A stretch of 64,000 nt of DNA from CF-167 sp963695195 (GTDB taxonomy: Bacteria > Chloroflexota > Limnocylindria > QHBO01): NCBI GenBank assembly GCA_963695195.1, contig CAVOGE010000007.1, positions 1,178,001 to 1,242,000 of the forward strand, written 5' to 3'. The notes under the pieces were generated by a model. That model saw nothing but the letters and a program-made list of their open reading frames with translations. It was not told the origin of the DNA and searched no databases. The position numbers and the translations under genes were made by a program. This document shows, one piece after another, positions 33,089 through 42,350 of this stretch; position 1 is the stretch's first letter; each line of letters opens with the position of its first letter.

Positions 33089-33541
33089 GTGCGCTGGCTG
33101 CAACGACATGCATGGTGGGGACTGCTGGCCATGAGCCTGGTGCTTATCGGCTTCGGGGTGACCGACATCTTCGTCGGGTCCGCGGCGGACCCGGGGATTC
33201 CGCTGGGGCTCGTCGGCCTGTCGCCAGAGGCACTGCGAGCGGAGAGCCAGGCGGGGTACCAGCTGCTCGACTTCTTCACCCGGTCCCAGGGCCTCGCGCT
33301 CCTGGCGTTTGGGCTTCTCGCGACGACGATCCTGCTCGTCGCCTATCGCGCCGATCAGCGATGGGCGTGGTGGACGCTGTGGTCGCTGCCCGCGTGGTCG
33401 GCCGGAGTCTTTGCCCTGTACCTCGTTGCTGGCGTGGATGCCTCGCAGCCGCCGCCCCCACCGATGGCCACGGCACCGTTCTTCACCGTCCTCGCAGCCG
33501 CGGCGCAGGTGGTCAGCGCTCCTCGCTTCTTCCGTCGCTGA
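33089..33541 (+). CDS. Membrane protein of unknown function
   Basis: 150 residues, GTG start, GGAGG ahead. Hydrophobic segments near residues 9-27, 68-84, 95-113 and 126-143. A Pro run (ASQPPPPPMA) lies in the last loop. No family recognised. Confidence 0.65.
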   Translation: MRWLQRHAWWGLLAMSLVLIGFGVTDIFVGSAADPGIPLGLVGLSPEALRAESQAGYQLLDFFTRSQGLALLAFGLLATTILLVAYRADQRWAWWTLWSLPAWSAGVFALYLVAGVDASQPPPPPMATAPFFTVLAAAAQVVSAPRFFRR

Positions 33542-33557
33542 CGGACCAACACGGGCG

Positions 33558-33563
33558 TATCCT
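33558..33563 (+). promoter_or_regulatory. Probable -10 box (TATCCT) of a leaderless start
   Basis: TATCCT, six bases (CTCGGC), then the ATG at 33570 and no Shine-Dalgarno sequence. TATCCTCTC also resembles the TACCCTCTC of the dispersed repeat. Confidence 0.5.
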
Positions 33564-33569
33564 CTCGGC

Positions 33570-34022
33570 ATGGATAGAAGTGCTCTGCTGGATCGGTTTC
33601 GCACCGGCTACGCCGATGTCGAAGCAGCGTTGGCCGGCGCCACCGACGCCGACCTTGATCGCCCCGGCCCCGCTGGCGGCTGGAGCGCCCGACAGGTCGC
33701 CCATCACCTCGCCGACAGCGAGGCGACCGCCTTCGTCCGGCTGCGCCGGCTGATCGCGGAGGACGATCCGGTGATCGTCGGCTACGACGAGCCCGAGTAC
33801 GCCCGACGCCTCCACTACGACCGACCGATCGCATCGTCGCTCGCGGTGCTGGCCGCGGTTCGCGCGGCCAGTCTTGAGCTGCTCGAGTCGCTGACGCCCG
33901 CCGAGTGGGAGCGGCGCGGAACGCACTCCGAATCGGGCGCCTACTCCGTGGCGGAGTGGCTCGAGATCTACGCGGAACACGCGCACGGCCACGCCAACCA
34001 GATCCGTGAAGCCAGAGGCTAG
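33570..34022 (+). CDS. DinB family protein
   Basis: 150 residues. GPAGGWSARQVAHHLADSEA supplies the first metal His; SVAEWLEIYAEHAHGHANQI the last two. Only distantly like the DinB protein at 31277. It overlaps the GNAT gene by 17 bp. Confidence 0.85.
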   Translation: MDRSALLDRFRTGYADVEAALAGATDADLDRPGPAGGWSARQVAHHLADSEATAFVRLRRLIAEDDPVIVGYDEPEYARRLHYDRPIASSLAVLAAVRAASLELLESLTPAEWERRGTHSESGAYSVAEWLEIYAEHAHGHANQIREARG

Positions 34023-34545
34023 GCCGTCACAACGCGAGCCGCAGGTCTCGCTTCGCCCCTGGGGCGCGGGCGACCTCGAACTCCTCGACCGGCTGATGGG
34101 CGATCCCCGCATGACCGAGCACTTCGGCGGACCGGAGACGCCGGAGAAGCTACAGGTGCGGCACGAGCGCTACGTGGCGATCGGCGGGAGCGGCAAAGGC
34201 GCTATGTTCGTGATCTGCGCCGGCCCCGATGGCGAGCCGGTCGGCTCGATCGGCTACTGGGAGCTCGACTGGGCCGGCGATACCGCCTGGGAGACCGGCT
34301 GGAGCGTCGTGCCCGAGTGGCAGGGTCGGGGGATCGCGACGAGCGCCGCCGTCCTCGTCCTGGAGAAGATCCGTGGCGAAGGGATGCATCGGTCCATCCA
34401 TGCCTTCCCGGCCTTCGGCAACGAGGCGTCGAACGCGGTCTGTCGCAAGGCCGGCTTCACGCTCGTCGGTGAATGCGAGGTCGAATTCCCTCCGGGCCGG
34501 CCGATGCGCGCCAACGACTGGGTCATCGCCGGGCGAGGCGCCTAG
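34006..34545 (+). CDS. GNAT family N-acetyltransferase (RimJ-like)
   Basis: 179 residues, GTG start. VSLRPWGAGDLELLDRLMGD is the N-terminal strand-helix; ETGWSVVPEWQGRGIATSAA carries the acetyl-CoA-binding Q-x-x-G-x-G/A motif; NAVCRKAGFTLVGECEVEFP is the C-terminal element. RimJ/RimL-type members acetylate protein N-termini or small amines. Confidence 0.87.
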   Translation: MKPEARPSQREPQVSLRPWGAGDLELLDRLMGDPRMTEHFGGPETPEKLQVRHERYVAIGGSGKGAMFVICAGPDGEPVGSIGYWELDWAGDTAWETGWSVVPEWQGRGIATSAAVLVLEKIRGEGMHRSIHAFPAFGNEASNAVCRKAGFTLVGECEVEFPPGRPMRANDWVIAGRGA

Positions 34546-34712
34546 GGCGTCAGGTCATCGGTCTCCATGCAGGGCGTGGCGGGCCTGAAGGGGGGAGCAT
34601 AGTGGGTGGCACCTGCGGGATCGGATGTCGATTCTTCGGCCGCTCGTTCGTTGCATGGATAGGGCGCGATCCGACAGGGCGTCAACGTCGCCCATCAATG
34701 AGGAGATACGAC

Positions 34713-35027
34713 ATGGCCAACTTCCTGCTCCTGTTCCACGGCGGCAGCATGCCGGACAGCCCCGAAGAGGGCGCCAAGGTGATGAAGGCCTGGACCGACT
34801 GGTTCGCCTCGATCAGCGACTCGGTGGTAGACCTCGGGAGCCCGATCTCGCAGCGCCGGACCTTTGGCGCCAATGGACTGGTGAGCTCCGGCGACGCCAA
34901 CTCGGCCACCGGGTACACCGTCATTCGCGCCGGCGACATCGATGCCGCGGTCGCGGTGGCGAAGACCTGCCCGGGAATGGAGGGCGGCACCTGGTTCGAA
35001 GTCGCGGAGCTGTCCGGGGGGATGTAA
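34713..35027 (+). CDS. YCII-related domain protein
   Basis: 104 residues, ATG with AGGAG 9 nt upstream. MANFLLLFHGGSMPDSPEEG, then WTDWFASISDSVVDLGSPIS and a C-terminal strand with CPGMEGGTWFEVAEL. The ferredoxin-like YCII fold; the family has no general function. Bases 34546-34712 hold no gene. Confidence 0.8.
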   Translation: MANFLLLFHGGSMPDSPEEGAKVMKAWTDWFASISDSVVDLGSPISQRRTFGANGLVSSGDANSATGYTVIRAGDIDAAVAVAKTCPGMEGGTWFEVAELSGGM

Positions 35028-35046
35028 CCCGGCTCGGCGAGTCGGG

Positions 35047-35730
35047 CTACAGCGTCCAGTAGTCGCCGCTGAGGCCGAGCGCCCTCCAGTGATCGAGCAG
35101 TTCCTGCTTGCCGGGTCGTGCGTAGTCGGGATCGAACTTGCCGCGGTAGATTGGCTCGCCCAGCGCGTGCACCTGGCCCGGCGTCAGCGACACGGCTGAC
35201 TCGGCCGACGCGCACATGTCCGATGCGTCCCGGTGCTCGGGCGATGCGAAGAAGACCATGGTGTTCCCGCAGGTGGTGGTGATGTCGTCCCACCACCGAG
35301 TCGGAGGGAGAGCCAGGTAGATGAGCGCCTCCTGGGGATCGACCAGCGTCGCCTGGCCGCCGCTCATCTCGATCCGGATGGGCGCGGCGCAGTGGTGGCA
35401 GTAGGAGTCCACGCGCACGTCCGCGCCGAGCATCGCGTGGAAGGCGATCGCGTCCCACGAACAGTTCGCGAAGTAGGTCCGGCCACCGGTCGCGACCCTG
35501 AATGGCGTCGCTCCCGCGGCGAATGGAAACGCCATCAGGATCCGGGACGTCCCCTTGACCAGGGCAATGTGCCGCGCGGCGTCGAGGGCGGCAAAGGCTC
35601 CAGTCGCTTCGTCGCGCGTCAGCGCGAACTCGGTCATCACCTGCTCGATGACCGGCGCCACGGCGTGCTCGCGGAAGTGCTCGAAGATGAAGATTCGGAC
35701 GGTCGCGGCGAGGTTCTCGGAAACCGTCAT
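35047..35730 (-). CDS. Alkylmercury lyase-like (MerB family) protein
   Basis: 227 residues from ATG 35730 (GAGGTGA ahead; two codons inside the longer frame). After a winged-helix-like N-terminus comes FANCSWDAIAFHAMLGADVR: Cys and Asp spaced as the MerB Cys96/Asp99, followed by TTTCGNTMVFFASPEH with a third Cys at the position near MerB Cys159. So the catalytic set appears kept (Cys92, Asp95, Cys156 counted from the GTG two codons upstream). No merA, merR or merT is near, so organomercury cleavage in vivo is unproven; NosL-like or other MerB homologues also exist. Confidence 0.7.
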   Translation of the reverse strand: MTVSENLAATVRIFIFEHFREHAVAPVIEQVMTEFALTRDEATGAFAALDAARHIALVKGTSRILMAFPFAAGATPFRVATGGRTYFANCSWDAIAFHAMLGADVRVDSYCHHCAAPIRIEMSGGQATLVDPQEALIYLALPPTRWWDDITTTCGNTMVFFASPEHRDASDMCASAESAVSLTPGQVHALGEPIYRGKFDPDYARPGKQELLDHWRALGLSGDYWTL

Positions 35731-35732
35731 GC

Positions 35733-36980
35733 TCACCTCGACGATACGCGGGAATCCGCGACGGATTCCAGGCGCCAGACCTTCATCGGTCCCTTGCCCT
35801 TCACGTCGGTCTCTCCGCGCGACTCCAGGGTGGCCGCCCCGTCCAGCAGGATGGCCGTCGAATCCGCCACGATCACGCTGCCCGGCTCAGCCAGCCCGGC
35901 CATACGGGCGGCTGTGTTGACGGTGTCGCCCCACAGGTCGTAGGAGAAGCGGCGGCTGCCGATCACGCCGGCCACCAGCGGCCCGCTTGCGATACCAACT
36001 CGGACGTGCAGGGAGGGCCAGTCGGCGCCAAGTTCCTTGCGCAGGGCTGGCTCGATCTCGACGGCCATGGCGGCGGCAGCGCGCGCGTGGTCGACGCGCG
36101 GCTGGGGGACGCCGGCGACCGCCATGTAGCCGTCGCCCAGCGTCTTGATCTTCTCCAGGCCGTGGCGTGCAGTCAGGTCGTCGAGCGTCTCGAAGACGCG
36201 GCCGAGCAGCTCGACCACGCGCTCGGGCGCTGTCTGTTCGGCAAACGCGGTGAAGGAGACGATATCGGCGAACAGGACCGATGCCGACTCGTGGCGGTCG
36301 GCAACCATGCTGCTGCCTCCCTTGAGACGATCGGCCACCGAGGCGGGCAGCACATTGAGCAGCAGCTCCTCGGACCTGGCCGTGGCGGCGTCGCGCTGGC
36401 GCAGGAAGTAGACGAGGGTAACCATGGCGGTGAAGAGCGGTCCGGCGACGTCGATCACGAAGAAGCCGATGCGGACCGGCTCTGGCAGCGGCGCAACCGT
36501 GCGCAACAGCACCGGCTCGGCCAGGCCGCTCACCACCAGGGCCACGACCAGCATCCCGAACCACGCCCAGGCGGCGCGGTAGCCGTCGACGATCAGCACC
36601 AGGAGCACGGCGATGAACGACCACAGCACCACGGCACTGCCCTGTGCAAAGCCGCCCAGCGACCACTGGAGCAGGATCGGGAGCGTGAACATGGCGTACT
36701 TCTGGGCCGTGACCGCCACGCCGTGTCGCCCGGTCCGGGCCATGTAGACCAGCATCGCCACCGAGAAGATCGCGTACGTGCCAGGGATGGCAGCCGAAAG
36801 TGGGCGCCCGAGAACCAGGTAGGTCCCGGTCCAAACCGGGGAGAGGACGATGACCAGGCCGGAGACGAGGATGAGCGAGGTCTTGATGTTGACGGTGCGC
36901 GGGTCGTCGTCCGGGCGTGCCCCCCACTGCGGCACGCGCGCGATGATCTGGCCCAACCGATTCCTCACGCACGACACCAT
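35733..36980 (-). CDS. Membrane adenylate/guanylate cyclase
   Basis: 415 residues. Six hydrophobic segments (about residues 33-200), then the signalling helix SEELLLNVLPASVADRLKGG seen in front of many class III cyclases, then the catalytic domain ASVLFADIVSFTAFAEQTAP, LEKIKTLGDGYMAVAGVPQP, VRVGIASGPLVAGVIGSRRF and DLWGDTVNTAARM. Both metal-binding Asp regions are present. It overlaps the MerB-like gene by 4 bp and diverges from the O-methyltransferase. Confidence 0.9.
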   Translation of the reverse strand: MVSCVRNRLGQIIARVPQWGARPDDDPRTVNIKTSLILVSGLVIVLSPVWTGTYLVLGRPLSAAIPGTYAIFSVAMLVYMARTGRHGVAVTAQKYAMFTLPILLQWSLGGFAQGSAVVLWSFIAVLLVLIVDGYRAAWAWFGMLVVALVVSGLAEPVLLRTVAPLPEPVRIGFFVIDVAGPLFTAMVTLVYFLRQRDAATARSEELLLNVLPASVADRLKGGSSMVADRHESASVLFADIVSFTAFAEQTAPERVVELLGRVFETLDDLTARHGLEKIKTLGDGYMAVAGVPQPRVDHARAAAAMAVEIEPALRKELGADWPSLHVRVGIASGPLVAGVIGSRRFSYDLWGDTVNTAARMAGLAEPGSVIVADSTAILLDGAATLESRGETDVKGKGPMKVWRLESVADSRVSSR

Positions 36981-37003
36981 ACCGTGTGTACGATGGCCGA
37001 GCC

Positions 37004-38055
37004 ATGCGCTACGGCGTGATCCCCGAGAGCCTTCTGGAGCGTGCCCTGCTTGGGCTCGGCGTGATGCCGACAGCCATCAACGAGGCCTATGCTCCGCTCA
37101 ATGCCCGTGCCATCGTGCTCGCCACCGAGCTCGGGGTGTGGGACGCCATCGGTTCCGGCGGCCTGACGGCGGAGGCTGTGGCAACCGCATGCGGGACGCA
37201 TCCTGCGGCGACCGTCCGGCTGCTGAACCTGCTGGTGACCATGCGCTACCTGTCACTTGAAGGGCGCGAATACCGCCTGGCGCGGCACGTTCGGCGCTGG
37301 ATGCTGGCCGATGCACGCGGTTCGATCCGCGACGTGATCCTCATGAAGCGCCTCGAGTGGCGCTGGATGGAGGGGCTCGAGGACTTCGTGCGCTCCGGCG
37401 TGCCGGTCGAGGTGCACGCAACCATGACGGCGGATGACTGGGGCCTCTACCAGCGCGGGATGCGGGCGCAGGCCGGCCTGATCGCCCCGCTGCTGGCGCG
37501 CCAGGTTCCGCTGCCAAAGGGCGCCACCGCCATGCTCGATGTTGGCGGGTCGCATGGCTACTTCTCGGTGGTGCTCTGCCGACGGCACGCCGGGCCTGCG
37601 GGCCGTGGTCTTCGACCTGCCGGAGGCGGTGGAGCACGCCGCGCCGCTCCTCGACGCGCGAGGGGATGGGCGACCGGGTGGTCCACCGGGCCGGCAACGC
37701 CCTGACCGATGACATGGGAGAGGCTGCCTACGACCTGGTCCTGCTTTTCAGCCTCGTCCACCACTTCGACGACGCCACCAACCGGCGGCTCATCTGGCGG
37801 GCCGCTCGGGCGCTCCGCCCCGGCGGCGTGATGGTGATCGGCGAGGCGCTGCGGCCGTCGTCGCCCAACGGTGGCGGGCAGCTGGGCGCCTTCTTCGACC
37901 TCTACTTCGGGCTCACCAGCGAATCGGGCACCTGGACCTTCGCCGAGATGGCGTCGTGGCAGAAGGAGGCGGGGCTCGCACCGCGCACCGGGATCCCGCT
38001 GAGATTCGCGTCGGAGATGGGCCTGCAGGTGGCGGACAAGCCGGGTTCTCGGTGA
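37004..38055 (+). CDS. O-methyltransferase, two frameshifts
   Basis: About 350 residues. N-terminal dimerisation winged helix (AIVLATELGVWDAIGSGGLT), then the SAM site MLDVGGSHGYFSVVLCRRH. The frame breaks near 37585-37595 and again near 37660: middle frame LRAVVFDLPEAVEHAAPLLD, last frame DRVVHRAGNALTDDMGEAAY and FSLVHHFDDATNRRL to the end. Each break is one extra base. Type 2 (plant-caffeate/acetylserotonin-like) O-methyltransferase family; substrate unknown. Confidence 0.8.
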
Positions 38056-38063
38056 CGAGGAAA

Positions 38064-38087
38064 GAGCCGGCCCTGGCGGGCCGGCTC
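38064..38087. terminator. Bidirectional hairpin terminator
   Basis: GAGCCGGCCC-TGGC-GGGCCGGCTC, a perfect 10-bp stem with a 4-nt loop, between the convergent O-methyltransferase and DUF4397 genes. The T tail is poor (CGTT), common in GC-rich genomes. Confidence 0.75.
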
Positions 38088-38116
38088 GTTCCGGGCGGGA
38101 GAGGGTTCCGCCCGTG

Positions 38117-38944
38117 TCAGTCGCGAACGACCGGACGGGTCACGAACTGTCGGCCGACCAGCAGTCCCGCGCCGATCAGCGCGAGGATGCCCATGCCGAC
38201 CAGCGGCAGGTTGCCGGAGGTGCGGCCCATGGCCGAGTCGGGGAGCACGGTGGCGTCCGAGGCCAGGACCAACTGAAGGGTCTGGTTCTCCAGCGAGCCG
38301 ATGGCGAAGACGCTGTACGAGGTTCCGCTGGCCAGGTCAAGTGCCGGGGGATTCACGGAATCCGGGCAGGCGAGCGGGTCACTTCCGTCCACGCAGACCT
38401 TCAGGTCATACGACCCGCCGGGCAGCGCAACGTACGCGGTTGCATCGGGGTAGCTCAGGTTCTCGATTCCGGTGGGTGAACCGTCCTCGAACAGGACATC
38501 AACGGTGGGGGTGTCAGCGCTGAAGTGGATGACGCGAATCTTGGTGCTGTCGCTCATCGGGGCCGGGGCATCAACCAGGATCTTGGCCTCGATGCTCGCC
38601 AGCTCGTCGGTCGCGGCGATCGTGTACATCGCGCCGGCCGCAAGCGCAGCGTCGGCGACGTTGATCGGGCAGTTCGCCGGAACCATTGGGTCGCTGTTGG
38701 CGACGCATACCTTGAAGTCGTACGAGCCCGCTGCCAGCGGGATGTAGTCGGTGATGTCGCCGAATGCGAGGTCCTCGATGGCGAGGCCATCGTTCACATA
38801 TACGTCGACGGCTGGGGTGTCGCCGGAGGCATGAAGGACGCGCACCCACGCACCGTCCGCGGCAGCCGCCGGCACAACGGAGACGAGAAGCGCGGCGGTT
38901 GCCATCAGGCCGACCAGGCTGGACTTGATCTTCGACCGGTTCAT
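38117..38944 (-). CDS. DUF4397 surface protein
   Basis: 275 residues from ATG 38944. Sec signal (SLVGLMATAALLVSVVPAAA), then two DUF4397 repeats: VRVLHASGDTPAVDVYVNDG and IRVIHFSADTPTVDVLFEDG, each closing with SYDFKVCV/SYDLKVCV. A C-terminal membrane span precedes a basic tail (RQFVTRPVVRD), so the product is anchored outside. No LPxTG. Two Cys per repeat may pair. Confidence 0.88.
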   Translation of the reverse strand: MNRSKIKSSLVGLMATAALLVSVVPAAAADGAWVRVLHASGDTPAVDVYVNDGLAIEDLAFGDITDYIPLAAGSYDFKVCVANSDPMVPANCPINVADAALAAGAMYTIAATDELASIEAKILVDAPAPMSDSTKIRVIHFSADTPTVDVLFEDGSPTGIENLSYPDATAYVALPGGSYDLKVCVDGSDPLACPDSVNPPALDLASGTSYSVFAIGSLENQTLQLVLASDATVLPDSAMGRTSGNLPLVGMGILALIGAGLLVGRQFVTRPVVRD

Positions 38945-38986
38945 CGGGGGACTCCTCAACGTGTGGTGTAGAAGGTTTGTAGGGGG

Positions 38987-39016
38987 AGAGTAACCGATGT
39001 GCGGGAGGGTTGTCAA
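38987..39016 (-). promoter_or_regulatory. Promoter of the DUF4397 gene
   Basis: Minus strand: TTGACA (39016-39011), 18-bp spacer, TACTCT (38992-38987). Start of transcription would be about 35 nt before the ATG at 38944; ATCGG/CGGGGGA gives a weak ribosome site. Confidence 0.6.
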
Positions 39017-39128
39017 GGGTTTGTTTATGTCGAATCGACGCACTGAGGATGATGACCGCCAAGGTTTGTTCAGCCGGAGCCGGTACCTGACTTCGCGACC
39101 CTAGCCACGCATCGGCCGCGGCCCTACC

Positions 39129-41129
39129 ATGCGCACGCCGATGGACGAGCGCCACATGGTCCCGTTGGAAACAGTCGAGGGTGCCCGTACCGCCGCGTCC
39201 GGCAACGAACGTGTCCTGATCGGTCTCGCGCTGCTGGCCCTCTTCGGCGCCGCCGTGATCATCGTCAGCAACCTGGTCGGCGTGGACCTGGAAGCCACCG
39301 CCTCAGCGTCGCCACGGCCGTCGGTCCAGTCGACGGGGACGCCGCGACCGACACGTTCGCCCGCACCGCTCCGCCAGATGATTCTGGAGCCAGGCGCGAC
39401 CACAGGACCCGACGCGACCCCGGCGTTTCAACCGTACGACGAGATCTACTGGATCCGAGCCGAGGAGGATCTTGCTGTCAGGGACAGGACCTCCCTGGAG
39501 AGCGCGGTCAGGGACACGATCCCGTCCGGCGGCGTGGCTCTGGTCAGCCAGCCACTCGAGGCCCCCGCAGACGGCCTCGGCTGGGTGCGGCTCGAGTATC
39601 CCCACGGTGGCTCGTGGGTCGCAACGCGCGACGCCGGGCGTGATCTCATCACCAGCTACCGCCAGGAGCGCGTGGTGGAATCGGCCTGGGTCAGGGGACT
39701 GCTCGCGGGCCCCGGCGGCTTCGTGGCCACGGGCGCCACGGCCGGAAACTGGGCTGAACCTCGAGGTGTCGTGCTCGCCTCGTCGGACGGAGCGGCGTGG
39801 TCGGCGGCTTTCGATCGGCTCTCGCTCGCTGTGCAGGACAGCTCGGTCGCCTGGGGGCCGGTCGGCTGGCTGATGTTCTCCAGCGGCGCGGGAGGTCTGG
39901 ACGCGCCCCGTATCAGCCGATCCGACGACGGCCGAACGTGGGAGGAGCTGGGCGTCCTGCCTCAGCGGTACTCGAACTTGTGCTGCTTCAGCCTCGTAGG
40001 ATCCGACTTCGGCTACGTCATGGCCGGCCAGGACACCACTATCTGGTACTCCGCTGACGGGGTTGCCTGGCGCGAGATGTCGGATCTCCCGTGGCGGGGG
40101 GATCGGTGGACGTACGCCACCGCGGTCCCCGACGGGTTTATCGCCTGGGGCGAGAACGGGGGCACCCAGTTCGGCTCGATCTTCCAGGCCGCCTTCTCCA
40201 TCGATGGGCGCGGATGGACCGCAGTCGAGGGCGGGCCGACCGACGGTCAGCCGCTCGTGGTGGCGGCCGGCAGTCGGATCGTGGGGATGGACGCCGATCC
40301 ATCGGACGGGTCGGCGCGGCTGTGGGTCGGGGCGATCAGCGACGGGATGCTGACCTGGCGCCGCGCGCCCGGCGCGGATGTCGCATTCCGCGGGGCGCGC
40401 GTGTCCGCGCTGGTCTCGGACGGGGAGCGCGCGTATGCGTTCGGCTGGGACCACGCCACAGGGCGTCCAGCAGCTTGGGTCGGCGACGGGATCACCTGGA
40501 GCCGGGAGGCGCTGCCCGATGCATTCGAGGGAGTGCCCGGCGCGGCCGCTGCCGGGCCGACCGGTGTCGTGGTCGTCGGAGGCAGGCCGACGATGCGCGG
40601 CGAGAATCCCGTCTTCTGGCACCGCACGCGCGGTGGCGCGTGGCTTCCCGAACGCTCCCCGGTGTTCGCCATGGCGCAGGACCGACCGGCCGATTGCGGT
40701 GCTCTGCCCACGAATGCGCTCGAGCTGCAGTCCCGGGACCGTGTCTCGCTCATCACCTGCTTCGGCAACACGCCGATCAGCTTCCGTGCATGGGCCATGC
40801 CATGCGATTGGTGCAGCGCAGAACCTGACGAGAATCTTCAGCCCGCGTGGATGGGATGGACCACGACCAATACCCTTCTCTTTTCGCTTCTGGGCGGAGC
40901 GAGAACCGACTACACCATCCTGGAGGCGACCCTGTCGCCGGAGCTTGCCATGCTGCCTGAGTGGCAGGGGGCCTGGGTGGAGGTGACCGGCCACTTCGAT
41001 GACCCCGCGGCGCTCACCTGCACGTACGCCCAACAGGACCAGGTCTGGTACAGCGGGACCCGCTGGATCATCGACGACTGCCGGCGACGCTTCGTGCTGG
41101 AGTCTGTGCGGGTCGTCGACGGTCCGTAG
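39129..41129 (+). CDS. Membrane-anchored SH3b and sialidase-like beta-propeller protein
   Basis: 666 residues. TACCAT 10 nt before ATG 39141 hints that the true start is four codons in. One membrane span (RVLIGLALLALFGAAVIIVS), a Thr/Pro/Ser linker, an SH3-like domain (DEIYWIRAEEDLAVRDRTSL to GSWVATRDAGRD), then repeated BNR-like blades (SSDGAAWS, SDDGRTWEEL, SADGVAWREM, SIDGRGWTAV). The C-terminus has CDWCSAEPDEN and a OB-like end (WVEVTGHFDDPAALTC). Paralogue at 53351. Likely an extracellular binding protein. Confidence 0.75.
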   Translation: MRTPMDERHMVPLETVEGARTAASGNERVLIGLALLALFGAAVIIVSNLVGVDLEATASASPRPSVQSTGTPRPTRSPAPLRQMILEPGATTGPDATPAFQPYDEIYWIRAEEDLAVRDRTSLESAVRDTIPSGGVALVSQPLEAPADGLGWVRLEYPHGGSWVATRDAGRDLITSYRQERVVESAWVRGLLAGPGGFVATGATAGNWAEPRGVVLASSDGAAWSAAFDRLSLAVQDSSVAWGPVGWLMFSSGAGGLDAPRISRSDDGRTWEELGVLPQRYSNLCCFSLVGSDFGYVMAGQDTTIWYSADGVAWREMSDLPWRGDRWTYATAVPDGFIAWGENGGTQFGSIFQAAFSIDGRGWTAVEGGPTDGQPLVVAAGSRIVGMDADPSDGSARLWVGAISDGMLTWRRAPGADVAFRGARVSALVSDGERAYAFGWDHATGRPAAWVGDGITWSREALPDAFEGVPGAAAAGPTGVVVVGGRPTMRGENPVFWHRTRGGAWLPERSPVFAMAQDRPADCGALPTNALELQSRDRVSLITCFGNTPISFRAWAMPCDWCSAEPDENLQPAWMGWTTTNTLLFSLLGGARTDYTILEATLSPELAMLPEWQGAWVEVTGHFDDPAALTCTYAQQDQVWYSGTRWIIDDCRRRFVLESVRVVDGP

Positions 41130-41303
41130 CGGTTCCGCTGGGTGCTGCGGCACTCGGCCCTCGAGCACGACCGCCGGCGCCTTCCCGAGCCCGTCTGTAG
41201 CCCGCAGGTCAAACGGCCGCCCAATTCGGGCGGCATGGCACTGACCACGGATCAATTCCACCCGCAGCATGGCCTCATCACGCCACGAGGCGAGGAGTCT
41301 TTC

Positions 41304-41807
41304 ATGCGCATTCTGGTGGCGGTCGCGAGCAGACATGATGCGACCGCGGAGATTGGCGAGGCGATCGGTCGCCACCTGGCCGATGCCGGCCTCGAGGTGG
41401 AGGTGCTGGCCGCTGAGAGCGTCGGGGCGATGGGAGCCTACGACGCAGTCGTGCTCGGCAGCAGCGTCTACATGGGCGGCTGGCTTCCGGCCGCCACGAA
41501 ACTGGTCGATCGATTCCAGATCGACCTGCGTGAGCGACCCGTCTGGATCTTCAGCAGCGGCCCGATCGGGAGTCCGGCGAAGCCGGAAGGCGACCCGGCC
41601 GCCACGATACGGATCGCCAGGACGGTCAACGCCGTCGGGCACCGGACCTTTGCCGGTCGCCTCGAGCGCGATCGGCTGGGCCTCGGGGAGAAGCTCGTTT
41701 CAGCGGCGGTTCGTGCTCCCGACGGGGACTTCCGCGATTGGGAGGCGGTGGCGTCCTGGTCTCGAGAGATCGTCGCCGAACTGGTGCGCGAGGCGGTCGA
41801 AGCCTGA
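41304..41807 (+). CDS. Flavodoxin-domain protein (protoporphyrinogen oxidase-like)
   Basis: 167 residues from ATG with GAGGAG 8 nt upstream. RILVAVASRHDATAEIGEAI is the FMN phosphate loop; AYDAVVLGSSVYMGGWLPAA and RPVWIFSSGPIG the other flavin-contacting parts. HemG-like architecture, but menaquinone-dependent haem oxidation cannot be concluded; general menaquinone-linked flavodoxin is as likely. 41130-41303 holds no gene. Confidence 0.82.
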   Translation: MRILVAVASRHDATAEIGEAIGRHLADAGLEVEVLAAESVGAMGAYDAVVLGSSVYMGGWLPAATKLVDRFQIDLRERPVWIFSSGPIGSPAKPEGDPAATIRIARTVNAVGHRTFAGRLERDRLGLGEKLVSAAVRAPDGDFRDWEAVASWSREIVAELVREAVEA

Positions 41808-41813
41808 CTTCGG

Positions 41814-42239
41814 CTACGCCCAGACCGACACCAGCACTGCAACCACCAGCAACCCGACCACGTGGTAGGCGGCCGTGATGATCCACCAGGTCCAGGGCTC
41901 CGGCTTGTTCGGATCAAAGGTCGCCTCGGTCACCGTGAGCGGGACCGCAAAGCCGATGCCCACGACGAGCCCCAGCGTGAGTCCCTCGCTCAGCGTGTCC
42001 GATCCTGTCGCCGCTGCGAGCATCGCGGTCGCCACCGCGGCCACGATGTAGGCGACCAGCGGCACGACGTACGTGCTCGGCTTCATCTCGGGAGGCGCCG
42101 CCTCGGCATCCCAGCCGATCGATCGCTGCCACGCCTTGCCGAATGCCACCGGCGTGAACCAGATCGCCCCGATGGCGAAGTAGGCGACCCCGCCGACGAT
42201 CGCCGGCAACCAGTTGACCTGTCCGAAATCAAGTGTCAT
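41814..42239 (-). CDS. DUF1761 membrane protein
   Basis: 141 residues from ATG with GGAAGGAGG upstream. WLPAIVGGVAYFAIGAIWFT, PVAFGKAW, then three further spans ending TWWIITAAYHVVGLLVVAVL. Typical DUF1761 length and motif order. No known function. Confidence 0.85.
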   Translation of the reverse strand: MTLDFGQVNWLPAIVGGVAYFAIGAIWFTPVAFGKAWQRSIGWDAEAAPPEMKPSTYVVPLVAYIVAAVATAMLAAATGSDTLSEGLTLGLVVGIGFAVPLTVTEATFDPNKPEPWTWWIITAAYHVVGLLVVAVLVSVWA

Positions 42240-42350
42240 GCGCGTCCCTCCTTCCATTCCGTCGTGACGGGCGGTTGTTGCGTCACTCTACTCCGCAACC
42301 CGTGCCTCTGACCTATTGACCCAGGCTCCTGCCCACCCGATGATGCTGCG

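Noticed and set aside
39303..41642. 779-codon minus-strand ORF across the propeller and flavodoxin genes
   Set aside because: Spans two real genes on the other strand and shows no motifs or start signal.
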